Assembly: GCA_007120485.1 (NCBI GenBank)
Contig: SKNP01000368.1
Span: 1 to 11,338 of the forward strand
Length of the DNA: 11,338 nucleotides
DNA from: Nitriliruptoraceae bacterium
GTDB lineage: Bacteria; Actinomycetota; Nitriliruptoria; Nitriliruptorales; Nitriliruptoraceae
Reading direction: 5' to 3'
In this document: positions 6,163-11,338 of the stretch, piece after piece
How positions within the stretch are numbered: position 1 is the first letter of the stretch
How the letters are laid out: each line of letters opens with the position of its first letter
Made by a program: the position numbers and the translations under genes
Notes under the pieces: model-generated
Told to the model about the DNA's origin: nothing
Database searches by the model: none
Seen by the model: the letters and a program-made list of their open reading frames with translations, nothing else

Positions 6163-7116
6163 GTGCCCGTACCCGACCCGTCCGTGTCCGACCTCGACCG
6201 CGTCCTCGCCGAGGTCGCCGAGGTGGCCCGTCCCCACGCCGCCGACGGGGAGGTCGCCGACTACATCCCGGCGCTCGCCAGCGCCGATGCGGACCGGTTC
6301 GGGATGGCGGCCGTGGACCTCGACGGCACCGAGCACGCCACCGGTGAGGTGGACGAGCCCTTCCCGATCCAGAGCATCTCCAAGGTGTTCTCGCTGGTGC
6401 TGGCGCTGCAGAAGGTCGACCAGGCCGACGGCGTCGCCAACGAGCTGTGGTCACGCGTCGGCCGGGAGCCCTCCGGTGACCCGTTCAACTCGCTGGTCCA
6501 GCTCGAACGCGAGAGCGGGGTGCCCCGCAACCCGATGATCAACGCCGGCGCCCTGATCGTCGACGACGTCCTCCTCGACCACTGCGACGACGCCCAGCAG
6601 GCCACCCTCGACCTGTTGGAGTTGCTCGCCGGCGAGCCGTTGGAACTCGACGAGGACGTGTTGCGCTCCGAGCAGGGCGCGGCGCACCGCAACCGCGCGA
6701 TGGCCAACCTCATGGCGTCGTTCGGCAACCTCACCCACGACGTCGACGACGTGCTGGCCGACTACACCCACGCCTGCGCGATCTCGATGACGACGCGTCA
6801 GCTCGCGCGGGCGACCCGGTTCCTCGGCAACGGCGGCGTCGAACCGCGCACCGGTGAACGGATCCTGTCGCCGGCGCTGGCCAAGCGGGCGGCGGCGATC
6901 ATGTTCACCTGCGGCACCTACGACGCGGCCGGCGAGTTCGCCTTCCAGGTCGGGCTACCGTGCAAGAGCGGGGTCGCCGGTGGGATCATCGGCGTCGTCC
7001 CCCGACGCATGGGCCTGTGCGTGTGGTCGCCGCCGCTGGACCCCTCCGGCAACTCGCTCGCCGGACGCATCGCCCTCCACGAGTTCGTCTCCCGGTGCGA
7101 CCTGTCGATCGTCTGA
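6163..7116 (+). CDS. glsA: Glutaminase A
   Basis: A 317-residue cytoplasmic glutaminase (EC 3.5.1.2) that hydrolyses L-glutamine to glutamate and ammonia; the usual length is about 305-310. It belongs to the serine-dependent beta-lactamase fold. The catalytic SxxK motif is Ser71-Ile-Ser-Lys74 (IQSISKVFSL). The substrate-binding set of E. coli YbaS is matched with constant spacing: Asn127 (NPMINAGAL), Glu170 (SEQGAAHRN), Asn177, Tyr201 (YTHACAISM), Tyr253 (CGTYDAAG) and Val271 (CKSGVAGGI). All key residues are present, so it should be active. There is no STAS or ankyrin extension. The GTG start at 6163 is chosen for its AGGAG and because ADYIPALA then lies 32 residues in, near the family norm. 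It stands alone, divergent from a small unknown gene, and its stop begins an 18-base tandem repeat. Confidence 0.96.
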   Translation: MPVPDPSVSDLDRVLAEVAEVARPHAADGEVADYIPALASADADRFGMAAVDLDGTEHATGEVDEPFPIQSISKVFSLVLALQKVDQADGVANELWSRVGREPSGDPFNSLVQLERESGVPRNPMINAGALIVDDVLLDHCDDAQQATLDLLELLAGEPLELDEDVLRSEQGAAHRNRAMANLMASFGNLTHDVDDVLADYTHACAISMTTRQLARATRFLGNGGVEPRTGERILSPALAKRAAAIMFTCGTYDAAGEFAFQVGLPCKSGVAGGIIGVVPRRMGLCVWSPPLDPSGNSLAGRIALHEFVSRCDLSIV

Positions 7117-7200
7117 CCGCACGCGACCGTCGAACCGCACGCGACCGTCGCACCGCACGCGACCGTCGAACCGGACGCGATCGTCTGACCGGACGGGTGG
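7114..7200. repeat. 18-base tandem repeat between glutaminase and YbjN gene
   Basis: Four full units and a partial fifth with consensus GAACCGCACGCGACCGTC: 7114-7131, 7132-7149, 7150-7167, 7168-7185, and 7186-7200 (partial). The array starts at the glutaminase stop codon. Units 2 and 4 begin GAACCG, unit 3 GCACCG, and units 1 and 5 begin with TGA. In the glutaminase frame the units read Pro-His-Ala-Thr-Val-Glu/Ala, closed by a second in-frame TGA (7186-7188). Each of the first three unit junctions holds CGAC-C-GTCG, a short palindrome. The array fills almost the whole 88-base gap between two converging genes. Confidence 0.85.
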
Positions 7201-7204
7201 CCAC

Positions 7205-7756
7205 TCAGCGGATGGCGTCCTGCTCGCCTGGATCCACCTCGTCGTCGATCCGGTCCAGGTCGAGGTCGTCGAGGTCGTCGGGTATGCCCCACCCCGCGTC
7301 CGGGGCGCTCGACTCGACCTGCTCGAGCAGCCGCAGGAGATCGTCGCCGCCGGCGATCACCGCTTCCACGGCCGGCAGGTACTGCTCGAAGGCGTCGACG
7401 TTGTGCTGGATCAGTCGCGCCAGCACCTCGCCGCTCAGCCGGTCACTGCCGAAATCGATGCTGGTCTTGAACCGCAACTCACCGTCGTCGGGGTCCAGTT
7501 CGAAGTTGCCGATGACCAGGCCGTAGTTGGCCCGGGTCAGCAGCTCCATCATGGCCAGCCGGCGATCCGCCGGAACGATCCAGGGGTGGAGCGAGTACAC
7601 CATCACCTGTGGGACGGGATGGCGAGCCCGACAGAACACCTCCCAGCTGCGCTGCTCACCCTCGTGGGTGAACGACACCGTCGACAGCTCGGGATGCTCG
7701 GTGACCGCCAGCCCCGACGCCTGCAGCGTGCGGGAGAGGAACTCCATGCCGATCAC
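7205..7756 (-). CDS. YbjN domain-containing protein
   Basis: A 183-residue cytoplasmic protein. Residues about 5-130 fit the YbjN family (type III secretion chaperone-like alpha/beta fold), with the typical MVYSLHPWIVPADRRLAMMELLTRANYGLVIGNFELDPDDGELRFKTSIDF-type succession: a beta-strand, a helix ending in an Asn-Tyr pair, then paired strands. The function of the family is poorly known; E. coli YbjN affects stress tolerance and motility. The C-terminal tail (about 155-183) is strongly acidic (DDLDDLDLDRIDDEVD). The GTG at 7756 is preferred to the ATG at 7747, since GGAAGGGAG (7762-7770) is well spaced for the GTG. It lies 114 bases downstream of the RNA helicase on the same strand, separated by a large hairpin, so it may be partly expressed by read-through. 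Confidence 0.85.
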   Translation of the reverse strand: MIGMEFLSRTLQASGLAVTEHPELSTVSFTHEGEQRSWEVFCRARHPVPQVMVYSLHPWIVPADRRLAMMELLTRANYGLVIGNFELDPDDGELRFKTSIDFGSDRLSGEVLARLIQHNVDAFEQYLPAVEAVIAGGDDLLRLLEQVESSAPDAGWGIPDDLDDLDLDRIDDEVDPGEQDAIR

Positions 7757-7788
7757 GTGAGCTCCCTTCCGTCCGAGGTGGCGAGCGT

Positions 7789-7832
7789 CCCAGGTGGGGC
7801 CGGGAACCGTAGCTCCCGGACCCCGACCTGGG
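7789..7832 (-). terminator. Large hairpin after the helicase: terminator or YbjN attenuator
   Basis: The arms pair over 17 base pairs in three blocks: CCCAGGT (7789-7795) with ACCTGGG (7826-7832), GGGG (7796-7799) with CCCC (7821-7824), and CCGGGA (7800-7805) with TCCCGG (7814-7819). Single-base bulges are at 7820 and 7825, and the loop has eight bases. It starts 38 bases past the helicase stop and ends 32 bases before the YbjN start. There is no T-tract, so it would act as a tail-less terminator, attenuator or processing/stability element. A TACGGT -10-like word (7806-7811, minus) lies in the loop. Confidence 0.6.
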
Positions 7833-7870
7833 AAGGGTGACCGCCGGAGCGGACCACCCCTTCAGGTGGG

Positions 7871-9295
7871 TCAGCTGCGGCGGGTGCGAGCGCCACCGCG
7901 AGGTGCACCTGCGCTGCTGCGACCGGCCTTGCTGCCACCGCCGCCGCGCTGCTGGCCGTTCGCGCTGCCCTTGCCCTGACCGCCGCCGGCGCGTGCGCTG
8001 TGTCCGTTGCCAGCACCACCACGACCCTTGCCGGCCCGGTTCCCGCTGCGCTGGCCGCCGCCACCGCGGTTACCGCCGCCACCGCCGCCGCGCGGGCGGC
8101 GCTGCTGCTGGTTCGGCCGGTTGCCGCCGCCTCGGCTCGCGAGCGAGAGCTCGGGGTCGGGGAACTCCTCGCCGTCCAGCACGTCCAGGTCGATCGCGTG
8201 CAACCCCGGCGGCAGGTCGAGCGAGCGCTGCAGCTGCGCGGTATCCGGGTGCTGCGCTTCCTCGACCAGCGAGACGACCAGCCCGGTCGCCCCCGCCCGT
8301 CCGGTGCGGCCGGAGCGGTGGACGTAGTCCTTGTCGGAACCCGGCATGTCGTAGTGGACGACCACACCGACGTCGTCGACGTGGATGCCGCGCGCGGCGA
8401 CGTCGGTCGCGACCAGCGTCGTGACCTTGCCCCCCCGGAACTCGGCCAGAGCGCGTTCGCGCTGGTTCTGGCTGCGGTTGCCGTGGATGGCGGCGGTCCG
8501 GATGCCGTCGGTGGCCAGCTGGCGGGCCAGCCGGTCGGCACCGTGCTTGGTGCGGGTGAACACGATCGCCGGGCCGACCCGTCGCACGATGTCGCCGGTC
8601 AACTTGCGGCGCTGATCGCGCTCCGCCGGCCAGAAGACGTGTCGCACATCGATGTGCGCGTCCGGGTCGTCCGCCACGGCGTGGCGGGCCGGGTTCTTCT
8701 GGTAGCGACGGATCAGCACGTCCACATCACCGTCGAGGGTGGCGGAGAACAGCAGGGTCTGCCGGTCGTCGCGGGTGCGGTCGAGCAGCTTCTTGACCTC
8801 GGGCAGGAAGCCCATGTCAGCCATCCGGTCCGCCTCGTCGATCACGACGAGGGAGACCGCGTCGAGGCGGCAGTCGCCACGCTGGACGAGGTCGGCGAGC
8901 CGCCCGGGGGTGGCGACCAGGATGTCGACGCCGCTGCGCAGACGCTCCTGGTCGCGACGGATGTTGGTGCCGCCGTAGACGGTGGCAACGCGCCGGCCGC
9001 GGGTCTTGGCCAGCGGCTGCAGCACCTTGAGGACCTGCGAGGCGAGCTCGCGGGTCGGGACGAGGATCAGCGCCTTGGGGCGCTTGGCATCCGCACGGGC
9101 GGTGCCGAGCACCGTGGGGATGGCGAACGCCAGGGTCTTGCCCGAGCCGGTCGGTGCCTTGCCGCAGATGTCGCGGCCGGCGATCGCGTCGGCGAGCGTG
9201 AGCTCCTGGACGGCGAAGGCTGAGGTCATCCCCAGCTGGTCGAGCTTGTCGACGAGGTCGTTCGGAACGCCGAGGTCGGCGAATGAGGTGGTCAC
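7871..9295 (-). CDS. DEAD-box ATP-dependent RNA helicase with RG-rich tail
   Basis: A 474-residue RNA helicase that unwinds RNA using ATP, probably in ribosome assembly or mRNA decay. All motifs are present: a Q-motif region (SFADLGVPNDL), Walker A APTGSGKT (47-54), PTRELA (80-85), TPGR (129-132), DEAD as IDEADRMADMGF (153-156), SAT (184-186), VATDVAARGIHVDDV (about 295-309) and HRSGRTGRAG (326-335). The tail (about 388-474) is Gly/Arg/Asn/Gln-rich low complexity, as in RNA-binding tails of CsdA/RhlE-like helicases, and should be flexible. I chose the GTG at 9295 because GGAG stands six bases before it and MTTSFADLG is a natural beginning; an ATG four codons earlier (9307) is possible but its upstream GGTGGG is locked in a hairpin. 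The frame is open to 9436, but that extension is Arg-rich and unlikely. A leader of about 240 bases with several hairpins precedes it. Confidence 0.95.
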   Translation of the reverse strand: MTTSFADLGVPNDLVDKLDQLGMTSAFAVQELTLADAIAGRDICGKAPTGSGKTLAFAIPTVLGTARADAKRPKALILVPTRELASQVLKVLQPLAKTRGRRVATVYGGTNIRRDQERLRSGVDILVATPGRLADLVQRGDCRLDAVSLVVIDEADRMADMGFLPEVKKLLDRTRDDRQTLLFSATLDGDVDVLIRRYQKNPARHAVADDPDAHIDVRHVFWPAERDQRRKLTGDIVRRVGPAIVFTRTKHGADRLARQLATDGIRTAAIHGNRSQNQRERALAEFRGGKVTTLVATDVAARGIHVDDVGVVVHYDMPGSDKDYVHRSGRTGRAGATGLVVSLVEEAQHPDTAQLQRSLDLPPGLHAIDLDVLDGEEFPDPELSLASRGGGNRPNQQQRRPRGGGGGGNRGGGGQRSGNRAGKGRGGAGNGHSARAGGGQGKGSANGQQRGGGGSKAGRSSAGAPRGGARTRRS

Positions 9296-9536
9296 GTGGT
9301 GCTCCATGGACCCACCGTGTGTGGTGGGCGTCGAGGTCGCGGCGGGGTTCCGCCACGAGCACGCGCGACACCGACGCAGCCTCGTAGGGGCCACGTCCAT
9401 GCGTCGTTCGCGTGTGGTGAACACGCGAACGAGCAACCGCCGGCGACGAGGCGCCGGCCAGGTGTTCCGTTGTCGACACCGCGGCCGTGTGGCCGGGGAG
9501 CGACGCGTGTTCCGAGCCAGCGGTCACCGGCTCGTG
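9296..9536 (-). other. Long hairpin-rich 5' leader of the helicase gene
   Basis: Between the inferred transcription start (about 9536) and the GTG are about 240 bases with no convincing gene. Six simple hairpins can be drawn by eye: 9514-9533 (GAGCC/GGCTC), 9483-9494 (GGCC-GTGT-GGCC), 9440-9457 (CCGGCG/CGCCGG), 9404-9432 (12 bp, perfect), 9341-9354 (GGCGG-GGTT-CCGCC) and 9311-9328 (CCCACC/GGTGGG). The last ends three bases before the alternative ATG. Such leaders are known for other DEAD-box helicase genes (E. coli deaD), where they allow temperature or self-regulation; that role here is inference. Confidence 0.5.
9404..9432 (-). promoter_or_regulatory. Perfect 12-bp stem, 5-base loop hairpin in the helicase leader
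   Basis: TCGTTCGCGTGT (9404-9415) is exactly complementary to ACACGCGAACGA (9421-9432), with GGTGA between on the plus strand. It is less GC-rich than the surrounding DNA and is not followed by a T-tract. It could be an RNA element in the helicase leader or a DNA palindrome bound by a regulator. Confidence 0.6.
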
Positions 9537-9542
9537 GTGCAC

Positions 9543-9570
9543 ACGATAGCGCACCGGGCGCACACGTCCA
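9543..9570 (-). promoter_or_regulatory. Promoter of the helicase gene
   Basis: On the minus strand, TGGACG (9565-9570) matches the -35 consensus at four of six positions. After 16 bases TATCGT (9543-9548) fits the TANNNT -10 pattern. Transcription would begin near 9536. It lies in the gap after the hydrolase gene, the expected place. Confidence 0.5.
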
Positions 9571-9574
9571 GTCA

Positions 9575-9594
9575 GCCGGCTCTGGCCGAGCGGC
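9575..9594 (-). terminator. Possible hydrolase terminator hairpin
   Basis: On the minus strand GCCGCTC and GAGCCGGC pair over seven bases with one bulged C and a five-base loop (GGCCA). It starts 24 bases past the hydrolase stop and ends just before the helicase promoter, which suits a terminator, but it has no T-tract. Confidence 0.35.
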
Positions 9595-9617
9595 CGACCG
9601 GGCGACCGCCGGGCCGT

Positions 9618-10676
9618 TCAGCGATCGAGCGGCTCCTCGCGCACCGCGGCCAGGACCAGCTCGAGCACCGCGTCCGGCGCCTCCAGGTGCGGGCTGTGGC
9701 CGATGCCCTCCAGCGCGGTCTCGCTGCAGCGGCCACCGTTGGCCGCGAACCGCTCGAGCACCGCCCGCGTCTGGCTGACCATCGGCTGCGGTGGGAACAC
9801 CTCGTGGCCCGGCCACCCCGGCACCGCCCCGATCGCCCCGAGGTGCCCGATGTCCAGCATCGAGGTGTCCGACACGATCCGATCGTCCGTTCCGCGGACC
9901 CATCGCACCGACGGACCTGCGGCGCCCAGCTGCGCGAACCCGCTGGTGTCGTACCACCTCGGCGACATCGCGTTGTTCATCCCGGTCCCGCCCGGGGCGG
10001 TGCCCGGCCAGTTCGGGCTCGGTTCGGCGTTCCCCGGGTAGTGAGCGTCGCCGGTACGGGTCGTCAGCATCGAGTCGAGCAGGTGCTCCTCGTCCTCGAA
10101 GTGGTAGCCCTCGGCGACGTAGAAGGCGCGCAGGACGTTGCGCGGTGCCGCCGCGTCGTCCCCGGAGCGGTCCCCGGCCGCGAGGCCGGCGACGAAGTCG
10201 GGGTTGGCGGTCCCCCCGCCCGACCCCGCGTGGTCGTCGTAGCACGGCGTCCCGTCGAGGTCCTTCGTGCCACCGAAGCCGTAGGGTGACAGCGGTGCTT
10301 CGAGGACCAGCGGCCCGACACGGTCGGGGTGCTCGACGGCCAGTTGCATCACGACGCCGCCACCGGCCGAGTGCGCCAACATGGGCGGCCGCCCCAGCCC
10401 TTCCGCGTCGAGTAGGGCGAGCAGGTCGTCGGCGTGGTCGCCCAGGCCGCGGGTCGCGTCGATCAGGGCCGGCTCGGTGTCACCGAACCCGCGCAGATCC
10501 AGCGCGATGCCGTGCACCTCGTCAGGCAGGCTGGCGAGCAGTCGGTCGAAGAACGCCGACGACGAGCAGTTGCCGTGCACCAGCACCAACGGTCGCTGCC
10601 CACCCTCGGTCTCGCGGACACGGAGCCGCACCCGATCGGTGGCGACGTCCCGCTCGATGACCCGATGTGCTCCCAT
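9618..10676 (-). CDS. Alpha/beta hydrolase
   Basis: A 352-residue alpha/beta hydrolase-fold enzyme. The oxyanion motif LVHGN (32-36), the D-L-R-G-F-G-D turn (60-66), the nucleophile Ser103 in AHSAGG (GxSxG-like, first Gly replaced by Ala), the likely acid Asp264 or Asp265 in RGTDDRIV, and His327 in GIGHSPHLEAPD together make a full catalytic triad. The lid region (about 130-250) is long and rich in Gly/Asp/Asn (GTKDLDGTPCYDDHAG, GNAEPSPNWPGTAPGGTGMNN), so the substrate pocket is unusual; the substrate is unknown (esterase, lactonase and haloalkane-type enzymes share this layout). No signal peptide is seen. The ATG at 10676 has GGGAGG five bases upstream; the frame stays open to 10814, but that part overlaps the sirtuin gene and lacks similarity. 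It has its own promoter. Confidence 0.9.
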   Translation of the reverse strand: MGAHRVIERDVATDRVRLRVRETEGGQRPLVLVHGNCSSSAFFDRLLASLPDEVHGIALDLRGFGDTEPALIDATRGLGDHADDLLALLDAEGLGRPPMLAHSAGGGVVMQLAVEHPDRVGPLVLEAPLSPYGFGGTKDLDGTPCYDDHAGSGGGTANPDFVAGLAAGDRSGDDAAAPRNVLRAFYVAEGYHFEDEEHLLDSMLTTRTGDAHYPGNAEPSPNWPGTAPGGTGMNNAMSPRWYDTSGFAQLGAAGPSVRWVRGTDDRIVSDTSMLDIGHLGAIGAVPGWPGHEVFPPQPMVSQTRAVLERFAANGGRCSETALEGIGHSPHLEAPDAVLELVLAAVREEPLDR

Positions 10677-10722
10677 GCCGACCTCCCACCGCTGGCGGCC
10701 GTCCCTGCCGCGCCGCTCGCGC

Positions 10723-10740
10723 CAGCCGCTGCGCCGGCTG
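10723..10740 (-). terminator. Small hairpin between sirtuin and hydrolase genes
   Basis: CAGCCG and CGGCTG pair around a six-base loop, 46 bases past the sirtuin stop and inside the hydrolase leader. It could end the sirtuin message or simply be leader structure. There is no T-tract. Confidence 0.25.
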
Positions 10741-10759
10741 CCGTGCCCCGGCCGCTGCG

Positions 10760-10789
10760 ACGCTACGACGGCCGACACCGGGGGGTCAA
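10760..10789 (-). promoter_or_regulatory. Promoter of the alpha/beta hydrolase gene
   Basis: On the minus strand TTGACC (10784-10789) matches the -35 consensus at five of six positions and overlaps the sirtuin stop codon. After 18 bases TAGCGT (10760-10765) fits the TANNNT -10. Transcription would begin near 10753, leaving a leader of about 77 bases. It is the best -35/-10 pair I see in the window. Confidence 0.6.
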
Positions 10790-11338
10790 CGCCTGGTGGT
10801 CGTGGGACCCACAACCTCGCGGCTCACCGGTTGGTGTGGCCGAGCACCGCCGAGGTGGGCGGTCAGGTGCTCGAGCACGTCCGCCACGTCGCTGAACGAC
10901 CGGAACTGAGCGGCCCCGTCACCACGGGTCACGCCCTGGCTGACGATCGCCACGGCGAAGCCTCGCCGTCGCGCCGCGGTCACGAACCGGTACCCGGAGC
11001 CGACCATCAGCGACGAACCGAGCACCAGCAGGCTCCGCGACCGCTCGAGCAGTGCCAGCGACCGTCGGAACCGCTCGCGGGGGACGTGTTCACCGAAGAA
11101 CACCACGTCCGGCTTCAACACCCCGCCACAGCGACGGCAGGCGACGACCTCGAAGTCCGCGACCTGGTCGTCGGTGAGCACGACGTCCCCGTCGGGCCGG
11201 TCCCCGCTCCGGTCGACCAGGTCACGGAAGCCCGGGTTGACCACGTCCAAGCGCAGGGCGACCTCCAGCCGGGGCCGTCGATCACCGCAGTCGAGGCACA
11301 CGACCGCGTCCAGGCGACCGTGCAGATCGATCACGTCC
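10786..11338 (-). CDS. SIR2-family NAD-dependent protein deacylase, SIRT4-like (partial, C-terminal part)
   Basis: The final 184 codons are present; the N-terminal Rossmann segment with the NAD-binding GAG and QNID motifs lies beyond the right edge. The visible part begins at the catalytic-His motif (IDLHG), then the four-cysteine zinc site CLDC...CRRC, then GGVLKPDVVFFGE and the NAD-binding GSSLMVGSGYRFV. The long insert between the cysteine pairs (DVVNPGF...RPDGDVVLTDDQVADFEV) and the KPDVVFFGE segment closely resemble human SIRT4 as I recall it, pointing to the class II sirtuins, which remove acyl or lipoyl groups, and not to CobB (class III). All visible catalytic and zinc residues are intact. 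The hydrolase promoter overlaps its stop codon. A GTG at 11334 is internal, not a start, because the catalytic motif would otherwise sit at the extreme N-terminus. Confidence 0.92.
   Translation of the reverse strand, partial: DVIDLHGRLDAVVCLDCGDRRPRLEVALRLDVVNPGFRDLVDRSGDRPDGDVVLTDDQVADFEVVACRRCGGVLKPDVVFFGEHVPRERFRRSLALLERSRSLLVLGSSLMVGSGYRFVTAARRRGFAVAIVSQGVTRGDGAAQFRSFSDVADVLEHLTAHLGGARPHQPVSREVVGPTTTRR

Noticed and set aside
7114..7200. CRISPR array
   Set aside because: The 18-base units abut with no spacers and no cas gene is nearby; it is a simple tandem repeat.
9308..9436. N-terminal extension of the helicase by 43 codons before the ATG at 9307
   Set aside because: It would translate through the perfect hairpin and gives an Arg/Cys-rich stretch unlike helicase N-termini.
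10677..10814. N-terminal extension of the alpha/beta hydrolase by 46 codons
   Set aside because: It would overlap the sirtuin gene and the promoter, and lacks similarity; the ATG at 10676 has a strong ribosome site.
1..11338. Mobile element, prophage or defence island
   Set aside because: No transposase, integrase, phage structural gene, toxin-antitoxin pair, long terminal inverted repeats or shift in base composition is visible; every sizeable gene belongs to a chromosomal family or shares its neighbours' codon bias.

Overview
The window reads as chromosomal DNA from a very GC-rich actinobacterium (Actinomycetota). The signs are strong G/C bias at third codon positions, frequent GTG starts with clear Shine-Dalgarno sequences, a Hanks-type Ser/Thr kinase carrying an extracellular domain like that of mycobacterial MurJ, and little intergenic space. 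A deep-branching class is possible, but genus cannot be told from the sequence. I see no insertion sequence, phage gene, CRISPR array, tRNA or rRNA, and no recognisable defence cassette. It looks like a stable housekeeping and regulatory region.

Layout. Positions 1-1487 (minus) hold a protein of unknown function followed by, and overlapping by 4 bases, an FAD-dependent oxidoreductase of the phytoene-dehydrogenase-like type that runs off the left edge. Positions 1714-3462 (minus) encode a membrane Ser/Thr protein kinase with an outside discoidin-like domain, and 3608-4258 (minus) a YigZ/IMPACT-family protein. A divergent region (4259-4452) separates these from an MFS exporter (4453-5721, plus), whose end overlaps tail to tail with a small unknown gene (5685-5993, minus). 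A second divergent region (5994-6162) carries two copies of a 19-base near-palindromic repeat and leads into glutaminase (6163-7116, plus). An 18-base tandem repeat fills the gap to a YbjN-domain gene (7205-7756, minus). Upstream of that lie a 44-base hairpin and a DEAD-box RNA helicase with an RG-rich tail (7871-9295, minus). The helicase is preceded by about 240 bases of hairpin-rich leader and a recognisable promoter. An alpha/beta hydrolase (9618-10676, minus) with a good promoter and a partial SIRT4-like sirtuin (10786 to the right edge, minus) finish the window.

How the genes work together. Only the unknown gene and the FAD oxidoreductase are clearly co-translated. Most of the others appear to be single-gene units with their own Shine-Dalgarno sequences. 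Several deal with stress or metabolite state: glutamine hydrolysis, NAD-dependent deacylation, cell-surface signalling, and RNA remodelling with a YbjN partner just downstream. The sequence does not show that they form one system.

The points most worth a second look are non-coding: the structured helicase leader with a perfect 12-bp hairpin, the paired operator-like repeats between the small unknown gene and glutaminase, the codon-phased tandem repeat just past the glutaminase stop, and the long hairpin between helicase and YbjN. The 374-residue protein coupled to the oxidoreductase is the most interesting unassigned gene.
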